DNA from: Actinacidiphila cocklensis
Lineage (GTDB): Bacteria > Actinomycetota > Actinomycetes > Streptomycetales > Streptomycetaceae
Assembly: GCF_907177275.1 (NCBI RefSeq)
Contig: NZ_CAJSLV010000071.1
Coordinates: 1-64,000, forward strand
Direction: 5' to 3'
Length of the DNA: 64,000 nt
The position numbers were made by a program, and so were the translations under genes. Shown piece after piece: positions 25,101 to 32,541 of this stretch. The notes under the pieces are model-generated. The model did no database searches. It was given only the letters and a program-made list of their open reading frames with translations, and was not told the origin of the DNA. Positions within the stretch are counted from its first letter, which is position 1. Each line of letters opens with the position of its first letter.

Positions 25101-25202
25101 CCGAGCGCGGCCCGCGCGCGGCTGGCAACCGCGGCGGCAGCGGCTGCCGCCGCCGGGACCGCCGCGGGCGGACTGTACGCCCTGCACCGGGCTCGGCGCT
25201 GA
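22119..25202 (+). CDS. FAD-linked oxidase fused to Fe-S/CCG domains (D-lactate dehydrogenase-like)
   Basis: 1027-residue fused flavoprotein. Residues about 50-230 are an FAD-binding type 4 domain (LSRGGGTSLAGQCTN) and about 240-540 the FAD-oxidase C domain. Two ferredoxin-like cluster sites follow: CVGIGNC near 570 with a distal cysteine in GGVMCPSY, and CLACKGCKSDCPVGVDM near 633. C-terminal CCG domains are EGVCCGL (about 780), HCHQH (about 877) and DEGCCGLAGNFG (about 903). The end (about 995-1020) is hydrophobic, a possible membrane anchor. Family members oxidise D-lactate or other 2-hydroxy acids and feed the quinone pool. Its neighbour is a pyruvate-oxidase-like enzyme, which would fit lactate to acetate flow. 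Confidence 0.9.
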   Translation: MSIVERPTPAAAAGTPDLAALEAALRAEVDGEVRFDAGSRGAYATDGSNYRQVPLGVVVPRDVEAGAATVAVCARFGAPLLSRGGGTSLAGQCTNTAVVVDWTKYCDGLVSVDTEARTCVVEPGVVLDDLNRQLAACGLMFGPKPSTHSHCTIGGMVGNNSCGASAQAYGKTVDNVRRLEILTYDGTRCWVGRTSPEDFDAIAALGDRRAELYAGMRGVGDRHLADIRRGFPKIPRRVSGYNLDDLLPENGFHVARALVGSEGTLVTVLHAELELVPVPAADAMLILGYPDICAAADDVPRVLEHSAPAQLEAMDDRMAQLMHEEGSHLESLRAFPEGGSWLLLQFTADDQEAADRQAELLLRALGRGRDDPDVALSDDTAREQRMLRAREAGLGVTARPPDERETWEGWEDSAVPPERLGDYLRDLKGLFDRFGYDHPSLYGHFGQGCVHTRIPFGLRTAEGVARFHEFLRAAAGLVASYGGSLSGEHGDGQARGELLRTMYGDDLMTAFGELKALFDPGDRMNPGKVVAPNAADRNLRLGADWRPRDDSDARFGYPEDGGSFNQAVMRCVGIGNCRSHQGGVMCPSYRATGEEEHSTRGRARLLFEMIGGHEDSPVTGGWRSTEVKDALDLCLACKGCKSDCPVGVDMATYKAEFLSHHYRGRLRPAAHYALGWLPLWARAAQVAPGVVNAVLRAPGLAGLGKRLAGVADRDAPLFAGESFVRWWRERGTPQPEPGDERAVLLWPDTFSTYFHPAVARSAVRVLESAGFRVAVPEEGVCCGLTLISTGQLDRAKRVLKQTTESLRPWIEAGTPVVGLEPSCTAVFRADAPELMPDDQDVQRLAGQFLTLSEVLLQRAPEEWSPPALTRAATVQTHCHQHAVTGFDADRELMRRAGLDADVLDEGCCGLAGNFGFERGHQELSEAIGELGVLPAVREAAPSALVIADGFSCRTQIEQGGTGRRALHLAEALALGLDGHAPADHPEKAADRPEPPSAARARLATAAAAAAAAGTAAGGLYALHRARR

Positions 25203-25257
25203 GCCGCACACATCCCCTGTACGCCCTTGCACGGCGCGACGACGAGAGGAACATCCC

Positions 25258-27081
25258 GTGTCGATGAAAGTGTCGGACTACGTACTGCACCGCCTGCGCG
25301 AATGGGACGTCGACCACGTCTTCGCCTACGCCGGCGACGGCATCAACGGGCTGCTCGCCGCCTGGGGGCGGGCCGGCGACAAACCGCGCTTCGTCCAGGC
25401 ACGGCACGAGGAGATGGCCGCCTTCGAGGCGGTCGGCTATGCGAAGTTCTCCGGCAAGGTCGGGGTGTGCGCGGCAACCTCGGGACCCGGTGCCATCCAC
25501 CTGCTCAACGGGCTGTACGACGCGAAGCTCGACCACGTGCCCGTCGTCGCGATCGTCGGCCAGACCAACCGCAGTGCCATGGGCGGCAGTTACCAGCAGG
25601 AGGTGGATCTGGCCGCCCTCTACAAGGACGTCGCGTCGGAGTTCTGCGAGACGGTCACCGTGCCCGAGCAGCTGCCGAACGTGCTGGACCGCGCGCTGCG
25701 CACCGCCTACGCGCGGCACACCGTCACCGCCGTGATCATTCCCGCCGACGTCCAGGAGCTGGAGTACAGCGCGCCGACGCACGCGTTCAAGATGGTCCCC
25801 TCCAGCCTGGGCGTCGCCCACTACGCGCCGGTGCCGTCGGACGACGACCTGCACCGGGCCGCCGGGATCCTCAACGCCGGCGAGAAGGTGGCGGTCCTGG
25901 TCGGCCAGGGCGCGCGCAACGCCCGCGCGGAGGTCGAGCACACCGCCGACGCGCTGGGCGCGGGGGTGGCCAAGGCGCTGCTGGGCAAGGACGTGCTACC
26001 CGACGACCTGCCGTACGTCACCGGCTCCATCGGCCTGCTCGGCACCCGGCCCTCGTACGAGATGATGCGGGACTGCGACACGCTGCTCGTGGTCGGGTCG
26101 AGCTTTCCCTACACGCAGTTCCTGCCGGACTTCGGGCAGGCGCGCGCCGTTCAGATCGACGTGGACCCCTTCATGATCGGGCTGCGCTACCCCTTCGAGG
26201 TCAATCTGGTCGGTGACGCCGCCGGAACGCTGAAGCGGCTGCTGCCGCTTCTGGACGCCAAGAAGCACGGCAAGTGGCGCAAGACGATCGAGCGCAACAC
26301 CGAGCGCTGGTGGGAGGTCATGCAGCGGCGGGCCGCCGTGGACGCCGACCCCATCAACCCCGAGTACGTGGTGCACGCCCTGGACGCGCTGCTCCCCCAC
26401 GACATCATGCTCGCCGCCGACTCCGGCTCCGCCGCCAACTGGTATGCCAGGCACCTGCGGATGCGCGGCGCCATGCGCGGGTCGCTGTCGGGCACGCTGG
26501 CGACGATGGGACCGGGCGTGCCGTACGTCATCGGCGCGAAGTTCGCGCACCCTGAGCGGCCCGCGCTGGCCGTCGTCGGCGACGGCGCCATGCAGATGAA
26601 CGGCATGGCCGAGCTGATCACCGCCGCCAAGTACTGGCGGGACTGGGCCGATCCGCGGCTGGTGGTCGCCGTGCTGAACAACCAGGACCTCAACCAGGTG
26701 ACCTGGGAGATGCGCGCGATGGAGGGCGCACCGCAGTTCCTGCCCTCCCAGGCCCTCCCCGACGTCCGCTACGCCGACTTCGCCCGCTCCGTCGGCCTGG
26801 ACGGCGTACGCGTCGAGGAGCCCGGCGGGGTGCAGGACGCCTGGCAGCGCGCGCTGGCCGCGGACCGGCCGTTCGTCATCGACTTCCGCACCGACCCCGC
26901 CGTCCCGCCCATCCCGCCGCACGCCACCTGGGACCAGATCGAGGCCGCGGCCTCCGCGGTGCTCCAGGGCGACACCGACCGCGCGGCGATGGTCCGGCAG
27001 GGCGTCAAGGCCAAGATCCAGGAGATGCTGCCGGGCCGGAGGCGCCGCGAGGACCGGCCCGGGGCCGGGGACGAGGGGTGA
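25258..27081 (+). CDS. Thiamine-diphosphate enzyme, pyruvate oxidase/acetolactate synthase-like
   Basis: 607-residue three-domain ThDP enzyme. The catalytic glutamate is in RHEEMAAFEAVGYAKFSG (about 47-64); the ThDP/Mg motif is VVGDGAMQMNGM (about 438-449) ending in NNQDLN (about 474-479). The middle domain has VAVLVGQGARNA. Overall it resembles pyruvate dehydrogenase (quinone) PoxB and related thiamine pyrophosphate-requiring proteins of streptomycetes more than anabolic acetolactate synthase. The GTG at 25258 (AGAGGAACATCCC upstream) or the ATG two codons later is the start. The last codons overlap the next gene by 4 bp. Confidence 0.9.
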   Translation: MSMKVSDYVLHRLREWDVDHVFAYAGDGINGLLAAWGRAGDKPRFVQARHEEMAAFEAVGYAKFSGKVGVCAATSGPGAIHLLNGLYDAKLDHVPVVAIVGQTNRSAMGGSYQQEVDLAALYKDVASEFCETVTVPEQLPNVLDRALRTAYARHTVTAVIIPADVQELEYSAPTHAFKMVPSSLGVAHYAPVPSDDDLHRAAGILNAGEKVAVLVGQGARNARAEVEHTADALGAGVAKALLGKDVLPDDLPYVTGSIGLLGTRPSYEMMRDCDTLLVVGSSFPYTQFLPDFGQARAVQIDVDPFMIGLRYPFEVNLVGDAAGTLKRLLPLLDAKKHGKWRKTIERNTERWWEVMQRRAAVDADPINPEYVVHALDALLPHDIMLAADSGSAANWYARHLRMRGAMRGSLSGTLATMGPGVPYVIGAKFAHPERPALAVVGDGAMQMNGMAELITAAKYWRDWADPRLVVAVLNNQDLNQVTWEMRAMEGAPQFLPSQALPDVRYADFARSVGLDGVRVEEPGGVQDAWQRALAADRPFVIDFRTDPAVPPIPPHATWDQIEAAASAVLQGDTDRAAMVRQGVKAKIQEMLPGRRRREDRPGAGDEG

Positions 27082-28205
27082 ACACCGGCTCCCGAGCGGG
27101 CGGCGGCCCGCCACGGGTGGAGAGCCTGCGGACGGCCGTCTACACCGTGCCGACCGAGGAACCGGAGGCCGACGGCACCCTGTCGTGGGAGGCCACCACG
27201 CTGGTGACGGTGCACGTGTCGGCGGGCGGTGCCACCGGTCTGGGCTGGACGTACGGCTCACCGGCCGCTGCGGAGGTGGTGGACGCGCACCTGGTCGCCG
27301 CCGTCGCCGGCCGCTCCGCGTGGGATGTGCCCGCCGCCAACGAGGCGATGTCCCGGGCCGTGCGCAACGCCGCGCGGCCCGGCATCGCCGGGCACGCGGT
27401 CTCGGCGGTCGACATCGCCCTGTGGGACCTCAAGGCCCGCCTGCTCGGCCTGCCCCTGGTGGACCTGCTCGGCGCGGCCCGCGAGGACGTGCCGGTCTAC
27501 GGCAGCGGCGGCTTCACCACCTACGACGACGCCCGGCAGGACCGGCAGTTGCGCACCTGGACCGAGGAGTACGGCATACCGCGCGTGAAGATCAAGATCG
27601 GCGGGTCCTGGGGCACGGAGGAGGACCGGGACCGGCGGCGGATCAGCGGCGCCCGCCGCTCGGCCGGCGCCGCCGAGCTGTACGTCGACGCCAACGGCGC
27701 CTACACCGCCAAGCAGGCCGTGCGGCTGGGCCGGCACCTCGACGCGGAGGACGTCACCTGGTTCGAGGAGCCGGTCTCCTCCGACGACCTGCCGGGCCTG
27801 GCCCGGGTGCGCGACGCGGTGCGCTGCGATGTCACCGCCGGCGAATACGGCTACACCCTGGCCTACTTCCAGCAGATGCTGGCCGCGGACGCCGTCGACT
27901 GCCTCCAGGCGGACGCCACCCGCTGCGGCGGCATCACCGTCTGGCTGCGCGCCGCCGCCCTCGCCGAATCCCGCGGCCTGACCGTCTCCGGCCACTGCGC
28001 ACCGCACCTGCACGCCCACGCCGCGGCCGCCGTCCCCAACCTCCGCCACCTGGAGTGGTTCCACGACCACGTCCGCATCGAGCAGCTGCTCTTCTCCGGC
28101 GCCCTCGACCCGTCCGGCGGCACGATCCGCCCCGGCTCCACGGGCTCCCCGGGCCACGGCATGGACCTGCGCGCCCAGGACGCCGAGGCCTACAGGACCC
28201 GCTGA
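27078..28205 (+). CDS. Enolase-superfamily (mandelate racemase/muconate-lactonising) enzyme
   Basis: 375-residue member of the mandelate-racemase branch of the enolase superfamily. Base motif VKIKIGGSWG (about 170-179) gives a K-x-K pair. Metal ligands are in LYVDANGAY (about 198-206), WFEEP (about 228-232) and TAGEYGY (about 254-260). A histidine in SGHCAPHLHAH (about 302-312) could be the second base. These enzymes abstract the alpha-proton of a carboxylate, usually a sugar acid. GTG 27078 overlaps the ThDP gene by 4 bp. Linkage to a ThDP enzyme suggests dehydration of an acid to a 2-keto acid; the substrate is unknown. Confidence 0.88.
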   Translation: MNTGSRAGGGPPRVESLRTAVYTVPTEEPEADGTLSWEATTLVTVHVSAGGATGLGWTYGSPAAAEVVDAHLVAAVAGRSAWDVPAANEAMSRAVRNAARPGIAGHAVSAVDIALWDLKARLLGLPLVDLLGAAREDVPVYGSGGFTTYDDARQDRQLRTWTEEYGIPRVKIKIGGSWGTEEDRDRRRISGARRSAGAAELYVDANGAYTAKQAVRLGRHLDAEDVTWFEEPVSSDDLPGLARVRDAVRCDVTAGEYGYTLAYFQQMLAADAVDCLQADATRCGGITVWLRAAALAESRGLTVSGHCAPHLHAHAAAAVPNLRHLEWFHDHVRIEQLLFSGALDPSGGTIRPGSTGSPGHGMDLRAQDAEAYRTR

Positions 28206-28280
28206 GCCGGTGCGGCCCGGCGGACGAACGGGCGGAGCGCATCCACCGGGCGCCCTGCGCCGGGAGGCGTCACCGCGAAG

Positions 28281-28715
28281 GTGTCCGGCGAAGCCGTCGG
28301 GTACGCGAATGCGGCCTTCCTCCCCGAGCACCCTGCCGACCACGCCGCGGCCGGCTCCTACCTGACCGGCGTCGCGGTCGACCCTGGGTGGCGCCGCCGC
28401 GGCACAGCGGGCCTACTGACCCGATGGCGCATGGAGCGGGTCGTGCAACGGGAGCCGGCCCTCTGGTGCTTGGTCTCGGCCGCGAACCGCGCCTCGGTGG
28501 ACCTGCACCGTGAACCCGGTTTCGCGCAGGTGTCCGTCGGCGCCTCGTTCCAGGGCGCCGCCTTCACCGGCGGAGGAGGCCGGCTCCTGCGAGCCGGCTT
28601 GCCGCGGTTGTCACGGCACGGGTGCGGGGGGCGGCGATCGGAAGGCTCCGGTCAGATCTGGGCCGCCAAGGCCGCCAGGAGGCCCGCGAGGCCGACCATC
28701 AGCCAGGCGACGTAG
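28281..28715 (+). pseudogene. GNAT acetyltransferase lacking its N-terminal half
   Basis: The frame encodes only the C-terminal half of an aminoglycoside-acetyltransferase-like GNAT: EAVGYANAAFLP, then YLTGVAVDPGWRRRGTAGLL (acetyl-CoA loop), ANRASVDLHREPGF and GASFQGAAFTGGGGRLLRAG. The expected roughly 60 N-terminal residues are absent; the preceding 75 bp hold no coding remains and no ribosome site. The normal end after LLRAG (near 28600) is passed, and the frame reads on into the 3' end of mrpD. I consider it broken. Confidence 0.65.
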
Positions 28716-30520
28716 TCGCCGAGGCGGCCCGAGTGGAGACGGCGCAGGGGCACGATCAGGTGGCGGTCGGCGCCGCGGGCCGCTGTGCTCAGGGGGCGGA
28801 GGACTGTGGTGGCGGGGTGGAGCGCTGCGAAGGCGAGGGCCACCGCTGCTGCCGTCGACAGCAGGCCGAGCAGGACGCCGGGAGCGGTCCAGGCCGCCTC
28901 CGGGGGCGGGGCGAGCGGCAAGGGGGCGGCCTGGCCGACGACTTGGGCCAGGTAGCCGTTGCGGTCGGTGAAGGCGGTGGCCGCGGTGGCGAGCGCCCGG
29001 GCGGCGGCCGGCCACAGGCCGAGGGCGAGCGCCCCGAGCAGCAGTGCCGCGGGCACGGCCGTCATGGTGCGCGGCACCGCCCTGCGGGGGTCGCGCACCT
29101 CGGGCTCCTCGCCCGATCCGCTCGTCTCGACGTCGGAGGCGCGGGGCTCGGGCCGCGGCCCGGCGCCGCGGAAGATGCGCAGGCCCGCGCGCAGCACGGC
29201 GCCGCCGGTCAGCGCCGACACCAGGACGTAGAGCGCGGGCAGCCACGGCAGATGCTGCGCGGCGGCGTCCTCGGCGACGGCCTTGCCCAGGGCGGTGCCG
29301 AACGGCGGGAGCCCGGCGAGCGCGAGGGCGCCGGTGAGGAAGAGCGCACCGGTGTACGGCGAGCCGCGCTCCGTGCCGTACAGACCGTGTTCGTCGACCG
29401 ACCCGTGCCGGTCGAGCAGCACGCCGGTCAGGCCGAAGAGAGCGGCCTTGACCCCGGCATGCCCGGCGACGTAGAGCGCGGTGCCGGCGGTCGCAGAGCT
29501 GCCGGACAAGCTCAGGCCGAGCAGCCACAGCCCTGCGTGCCCGATGGTGGAGAAGGCCAGCATCCGCTTGAGGTGCCGCTGCTGCCAGCACATGACGGCG
29601 CCGGTGAGGGCGGTCAGCGCGCCGAGCGTGCCCAGCGTGCGGGTGACGGCCTCGGCGGGAATGCCGCCGGGTCCCGCGAAGACCGTGAGGTGGACGCGGG
29701 CGGCGCCGTACAGGCCCAGTTCGACCATCACGCCGGACATCAGCATGCACACCGGGGTGGGCGCCACGGCGTGCGCGTCGGGCAGCCAGAAGTGGAAGGG
29801 CACGATCGCGGCCTTCACCAGCAGCCCCGCCATGACCAGGACGAAGGCGGTGACGGTGAGGGTGTCGGTGCGGTGTCCGGCAAGTGCCGCGCCGATCTGC
29901 GCCATGCCCAGCTCCCCGGTGCGGGCGTACAGCAGCCCGATGCCGAGCAGCGAGCAGTACGCGGCCAGCGAGTTGACGACGCCGAAACTGAGTGCCCCGT
30001 GCAGCGGGCGCGGGTCCTCGATGCGGAAGCCCGTCAGGGCGTAGGCGACGACGCCCATCAGCTCGAAGAAGACGAAGGCGTCGAACAGGTCGCCGGTCAG
30101 CGCGAAGCCGCACATGCCGGCCTCGAAGAGCAGCAGCAGCGCGGGGAAGGTGCCGCGGTGCCGGGTGGGCGGCTCGTCGAAGTAGCGCCAGGAGTAGACG
30201 AGTACGGCGGCTACCAGGACGGTGACGAGCAGGGCGATCCCGGCGCCGAGCCGGTCGGCGACCAGCACGACGCCGACGCTGTGCCCGCCGTGCGGCGTCC
30301 AGCCGCCGGCCCAGGACACCGCGCGCCCGCCTGCGTCCCCCAGCCGCGCCCACAGCAGGGCGACCTCGGCGGCGGTGGCGGCGGCGAAGGCGGTGGCCAC
30401 AGCGTCGACGCCGGTACGCGGCAGCAGCCGCCCTGCCAGCACCAGCACCACCGCGCCCAGCAGCGGGATCGCGACGGCCAGCGGCAGCAGGTCGGCGGTC
30501 TCCCCGCCGGCGGGCAGCAC
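28652..30520 (-). CDS. mrpD: Mrp-type Na+/H+ antiporter subunit D (ND5/ND2-like)
   Basis: 622-residue polytopic membrane protein homologous to complex I subunits NuoL/M/N; in Mrp antiporters subunit D forms a proton channel. About 14 or more membrane helices. The conserved block PFHFWLPDAHAVAPTPVCML (about 240-259), the buried lysine in LLVKAAIVPFHF, and HAGVKAALFGLTG (about 351-363) mark the channel. It is longer than usual MrpD (about 500) because of an extra C-terminal region of about 120 residues with several helices. The GTG at 30520 follows the mrpC stop by 9 bp. It is the last gene of the operon and the only large channel subunit present. Confidence 0.92.
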   Translation of the reverse strand: MLPAGGETADLLPLAVAIPLLGAVVLVLAGRLLPRTGVDAVATAFAAATAAEVALLWARLGDAGGRAVSWAGGWTPHGGHSVGVVLVADRLGAGIALLVTVLVAAVLVYSWRYFDEPPTRHRGTFPALLLLFEAGMCGFALTGDLFDAFVFFELMGVVAYALTGFRIEDPRPLHGALSFGVVNSLAAYCSLLGIGLLYARTGELGMAQIGAALAGHRTDTLTVTAFVLVMAGLLVKAAIVPFHFWLPDAHAVAPTPVCMLMSGVMVELGLYGAARVHLTVFAGPGGIPAEAVTRTLGTLGALTALTGAVMCWQQRHLKRMLAFSTIGHAGLWLLGLSLSGSSATAGTALYVAGHAGVKAALFGLTGVLLDRHGSVDEHGLYGTERGSPYTGALFLTGALALAGLPPFGTALGKAVAEDAAAQHLPWLPALYVLVSALTGGAVLRAGLRIFRGAGPRPEPRASDVETSGSGEEPEVRDPRRAVPRTMTAVPAALLLGALALGLWPAAARALATAATAFTDRNGYLAQVVGQAAPLPLAPPPEAAWTAPGVLLGLLSTAAAVALAFAALHPATTVLRPLSTAARGADRHLIVPLRRLHSGRLGDYVAWLMVGLAGLLAALAAQI

Positions 30521-30529
30521 CTTCGGTCC

Positions 30530-30874
30530 TCAACCTTTCAGGTCGGTCAGCGTCTCGGGGTCCAGCGTCCCGGTGCGCTTGCGGATCTGGATGACCAGGC
30601 TCAGCAGCAGCGCGGTGACGGTCGCGCCGACGACGACGTCGGTGAGCACCAGGGCCTGCACGACGGGGTCGACGACCGGCGTGCCGACGGGGATGTCGGA
30701 GAAGACCGGTGCGGTGCCGCCGCGGCGGTAGCCGACGCCGAGCAGCAGCACGTATGTCGAGGACTGCGCCACCGCGAGGCAGCCCACGGCGTGCACGAGG
30801 TTGCGGCTGGTGACCATGCCGTAGACGCCGACCAGGAAGATCCAGCCGGCCGCGAGGAAGGGCAGGACGCTCAC
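30530..30874 (-). CDS. mrpC: Mrp antiporter subunit C (NuoK-like)
   Basis: 114-residue NuoK-like membrane subunit with three helices (about 4-22, 29-48 and 75-97). Conserved features are GVYGMVTSRNLVHAVGCLAV (about 17-36) and the acidic/aliphatic third helix DPVVQALVLTDVVVGATVTA. A charged tail (RKRTGTLDPETLTDLKG) follows. The start overlaps mrpB by 4 bp. In Mrp complexes subunit C pairs with D in the proton-translocating membrane arm. Confidence 0.92.
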   Translation of the reverse strand: MSVLPFLAAGWIFLVGVYGMVTSRNLVHAVGCLAVAQSSTYVLLLGVGYRRGGTAPVFSDIPVGTPVVDPVVQALVLTDVVVGATVTALLLSLVIQIRKRTGTLDPETLTDLKG

Positions 30875-31641
30875 CGGTTGCTCCCTGCGCCGCCGCCGCG
30901 CCGGCCGCCCGCGGCGGGCTCGTCGATCTCCACGGCCTGGTCAAGGAACTGCGCGACGAGCATGATCACGCCGGAGGCGACCTCCACTCCGACGGCGGCG
31001 TTCACCAGCGGCACCAGGCCGCCCGAGGACACCTGGTTGAAGGTGCCCAGCGGCAGCACGTTCTCCAGGAAGGCGCCGCCGGCCAGCAGCCCGGCGAAAC
31101 CGAGCAGGGTGAAGGCGCCGGCGCCCACCGCGTCGAGCGCAGCGAACACCGCGAGCGGCCGGATCCGGCGCAGCACCCGGTAGTCGGCCGCGACATACGC
31201 CAGGTGCAGCCCCGTCGCGAGGATCACACCGCCCTGGAAGCCGCCGCCCGGGCTGAGTTGACCGTGCGCCACGACGTAGCCGCCGACGAGCACCGTCACC
31301 GGCAGCAGGCCCGCGCCGAGCAGCAGCGTGGACGGGAGTACGGGCCGCGGTTCCGGTTCCGCGCGGTCCTCGTCGCGCGCCCGGCGCAGCAGGACGACGG
31401 CGCCGAGCACCGCACCGAAGAGGATGGACTCCTCCCCGAGGGTGTCCAGGGCGCGCTGGTCGAAGTTCACCGACGAGACCACGTTCGCCGTGTGCTGCCG
31501 CACGGCCGCCGCGACCGACCTGCTGCCGTACGGGTGGTCGGCCGTGCCGAAGTGCGGCAACTCGGTGCAGGTGACCGCGAAGAAGACCGCGAAGACGGCT
31601 GCGGCCAGCGCGAACACGGTGCTGCGGACCCGCCGGCTCAC
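30871..31641 (-). CDS. mrpB: Mrp antiporter subunit B with an MbhE-like N-terminus
   Basis: 256-residue membrane protein. The N-terminal about 95 residues (one helix, then ADHPYGSRSVAAAVRQHTAN, VVSSVNFDQRALDTLGEESI) match the MbhE/C-terminal MrpA segment. Residues about 105-235 are the MnhB domain with GGYVVAHGQLSPGGGFQGGV (about 120-139). So two subunits that are separate in archaeal Mbh systems are fused here. It overlaps the DUF4040 gene and mrpC by 4 bp each. Confidence 0.9.
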   Translation of the reverse strand: MSRRVRSTVFALAAAVFAVFFAVTCTELPHFGTADHPYGSRSVAAAVRQHTANVVSSVNFDQRALDTLGEESILFGAVLGAVVLLRRARDEDRAEPEPRPVLPSTLLLGAGLLPVTVLVGGYVVAHGQLSPGGGFQGGVILATGLHLAYVAADYRVLRRIRPLAVFAALDAVGAGAFTLLGFAGLLAGGAFLENVLPLGTFNQVSSGGLVPLVNAAVGVEVASGVIMLVAQFLDQAVEIDEPAAGGRRGGGAGSNR

Positions 31642-31952
31642 CGCCCGCTCCCCCGCTCACGCTTCGCGGCCCCGTCCCCGTGCCCTGCTCCTGCGCGCGG
31701 TCGGCGGCGGACCTTGCGGACCGTCAGCAGGATGAGCAGCGGGGTGATCGCGCTGCCGACGGCGAGCTGTGACAGCGCCACGTCGGGCGCCTGCACCAGC
31801 AGGAAGAGCAGTGTCAGGCACACCCCGAGGACGGAGAGCACCACCGACTGCCGTACCGGGTCGCGGGTCAGAGCTGCGGCGGTCGCCGCGGCGACCACAA
31901 GGACGAGGGCGACGCCGACGAGGAAGTCCACAGCTCCTGGTGCGGTGTTCAT
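31638..31952 (-). CDS. DUF4040/MbhD-like antiporter subunit (MrpA C-terminal piece)
   Basis: 104-residue protein with three helices (about 9-27, 36-52 and 60-78) and a basic tail. SVLGVCLTLLFLLVQAPDVA (about 39-58) then LSQLAVGSAITPLLILLTV is the MbhD/DUF4040 domain normally found at the C-terminus of the large MrpA subunit. Here it is a separate gene and the ND5-like part of MrpA is absent. It overlaps mrpG and mrpB by 4 bp each. Confidence 0.88.
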   Translation of the reverse strand: MNTAPGAVDFLVGVALVLVVAAATAAALTRDPVRQSVVLSVLGVCLTLLFLLVQAPDVALSQLAVGSAITPLLILLTVRKVRRRPRAGAGHGDGAAKRERGSGR

Positions 31953-32269
31953 ACCGGCGGCTCACCCCGCTCGGCGCCCGCGTCCTGCCCGCCGGTGCGG
32001 ATCATCGTCCGGCCGATGACGACGGTCAGGACAGGGCCTGACACCGCCGTGAGAGCGCCGACGAACAGCAGCTTGACGGCCGCCCGGCCCGCGCCCGCGT
32101 CGACGGCGAGCCCCAGGCACACCAGCGGGACACCGAGGCTGGTCGCCGGGGCGAGGGCGTGCAGCCTGCCGTAGGCGGTGGGCAGCACGGCGAGCGCCAT
32201 GGCGGCCAGCAGCAGCGCGGCGGCGCCGCACCACAGGAGCACCAGGGCAAGGACGTGGGTCGCGCTCAT
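31949..32269 (-). CDS. mrpG: Mrp antiporter subunit G
   Basis: 106-residue MnhG/PhaG-family subunit with three helices. Typical is the run LPTAYGRLHALAPATSLGVP (about 29-48), the YxRLHAxxxAxxLGV pattern of the family, followed by AAVKLLFVGALTAVSGPVLT. The ATG at 32269 overlaps mrpF by 4 bp. The role of G is structural within the small-subunit end of the antiporter. Confidence 0.9.
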   Translation of the reverse strand: MSATHVLALVLLWCGAAALLLAAMALAVLPTAYGRLHALAPATSLGVPLVCLGLAVDAGAGRAAVKLLFVGALTAVSGPVLTVVIGRTMIRTGGQDAGAERGEPPV

Positions 32270-32541
32270 CCCGCCTCCTCCTCCCGGTCGGCGCCGCCGG
32301 CGAGGCAGCGTGCGTAGACGAGCGTCGAGGTCGGTGCCAGCACGGCCGCCACGAGGGCGACGTCGACGTACGAGGTGCGGTGCAGGCCGCGGGCGGCGAG
32401 CAGCAGGACGGCCACGGCCATCGTCGCGGCCAGCGAGGTGGCGGTGAGGCGCTGGGCGGGCTCGCCACGGCAGGCCCGCCACACGCACGGGCCTGCGCCC
32501 GCGGGCAGCAGCACGCAGGCGGCGAGCAGCCACGCGTTCAC
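32266..32541 (-). CDS. mrpF: Mrp antiporter subunit F
   Basis: 91-residue MnhF-family membrane protein with three predicted helices at about 4-20, 34-50 and 57-76. The family pattern is PAQRLTATSLAATMAVAVLL (about 28-47) with SYVDVALVAAVLAPTSTLVY (about 56-75), which matches RxxxxxxxxxxxxxxLxxxxxxxxxxDxALxxAxLxFxxT. GTG 32541 overlaps the mrpE stop by 4 bp. A short acidic end, DREEEAG. Confidence 0.88.
   Translation of the reverse strand: MNAWLLAACVLLPAGAGPCVWRACRGEPAQRLTATSLAATMAVAVLLLAARGLHRTSYVDVALVAAVLAPTSTLVYARCLAGGADREEEAG

Noticed and set aside
22086..25232. 1048-codon minus-strand frame antisense to the D-lactate-dehydrogenase-like gene
   Set aside because: Mirror frame typical of GC-rich third positions; repetitive Gly/Ala/Val/Arg/His composition and no domain, whereas the plus strand carries FAD and Fe-S motifs.
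28611..30944. 777-codon minus-strand frame overlapping mrpD in another phase
   Set aside because: Arg/Ala/Pro-rich shadow without membrane helices; the mrpD frame carries the channel motifs.
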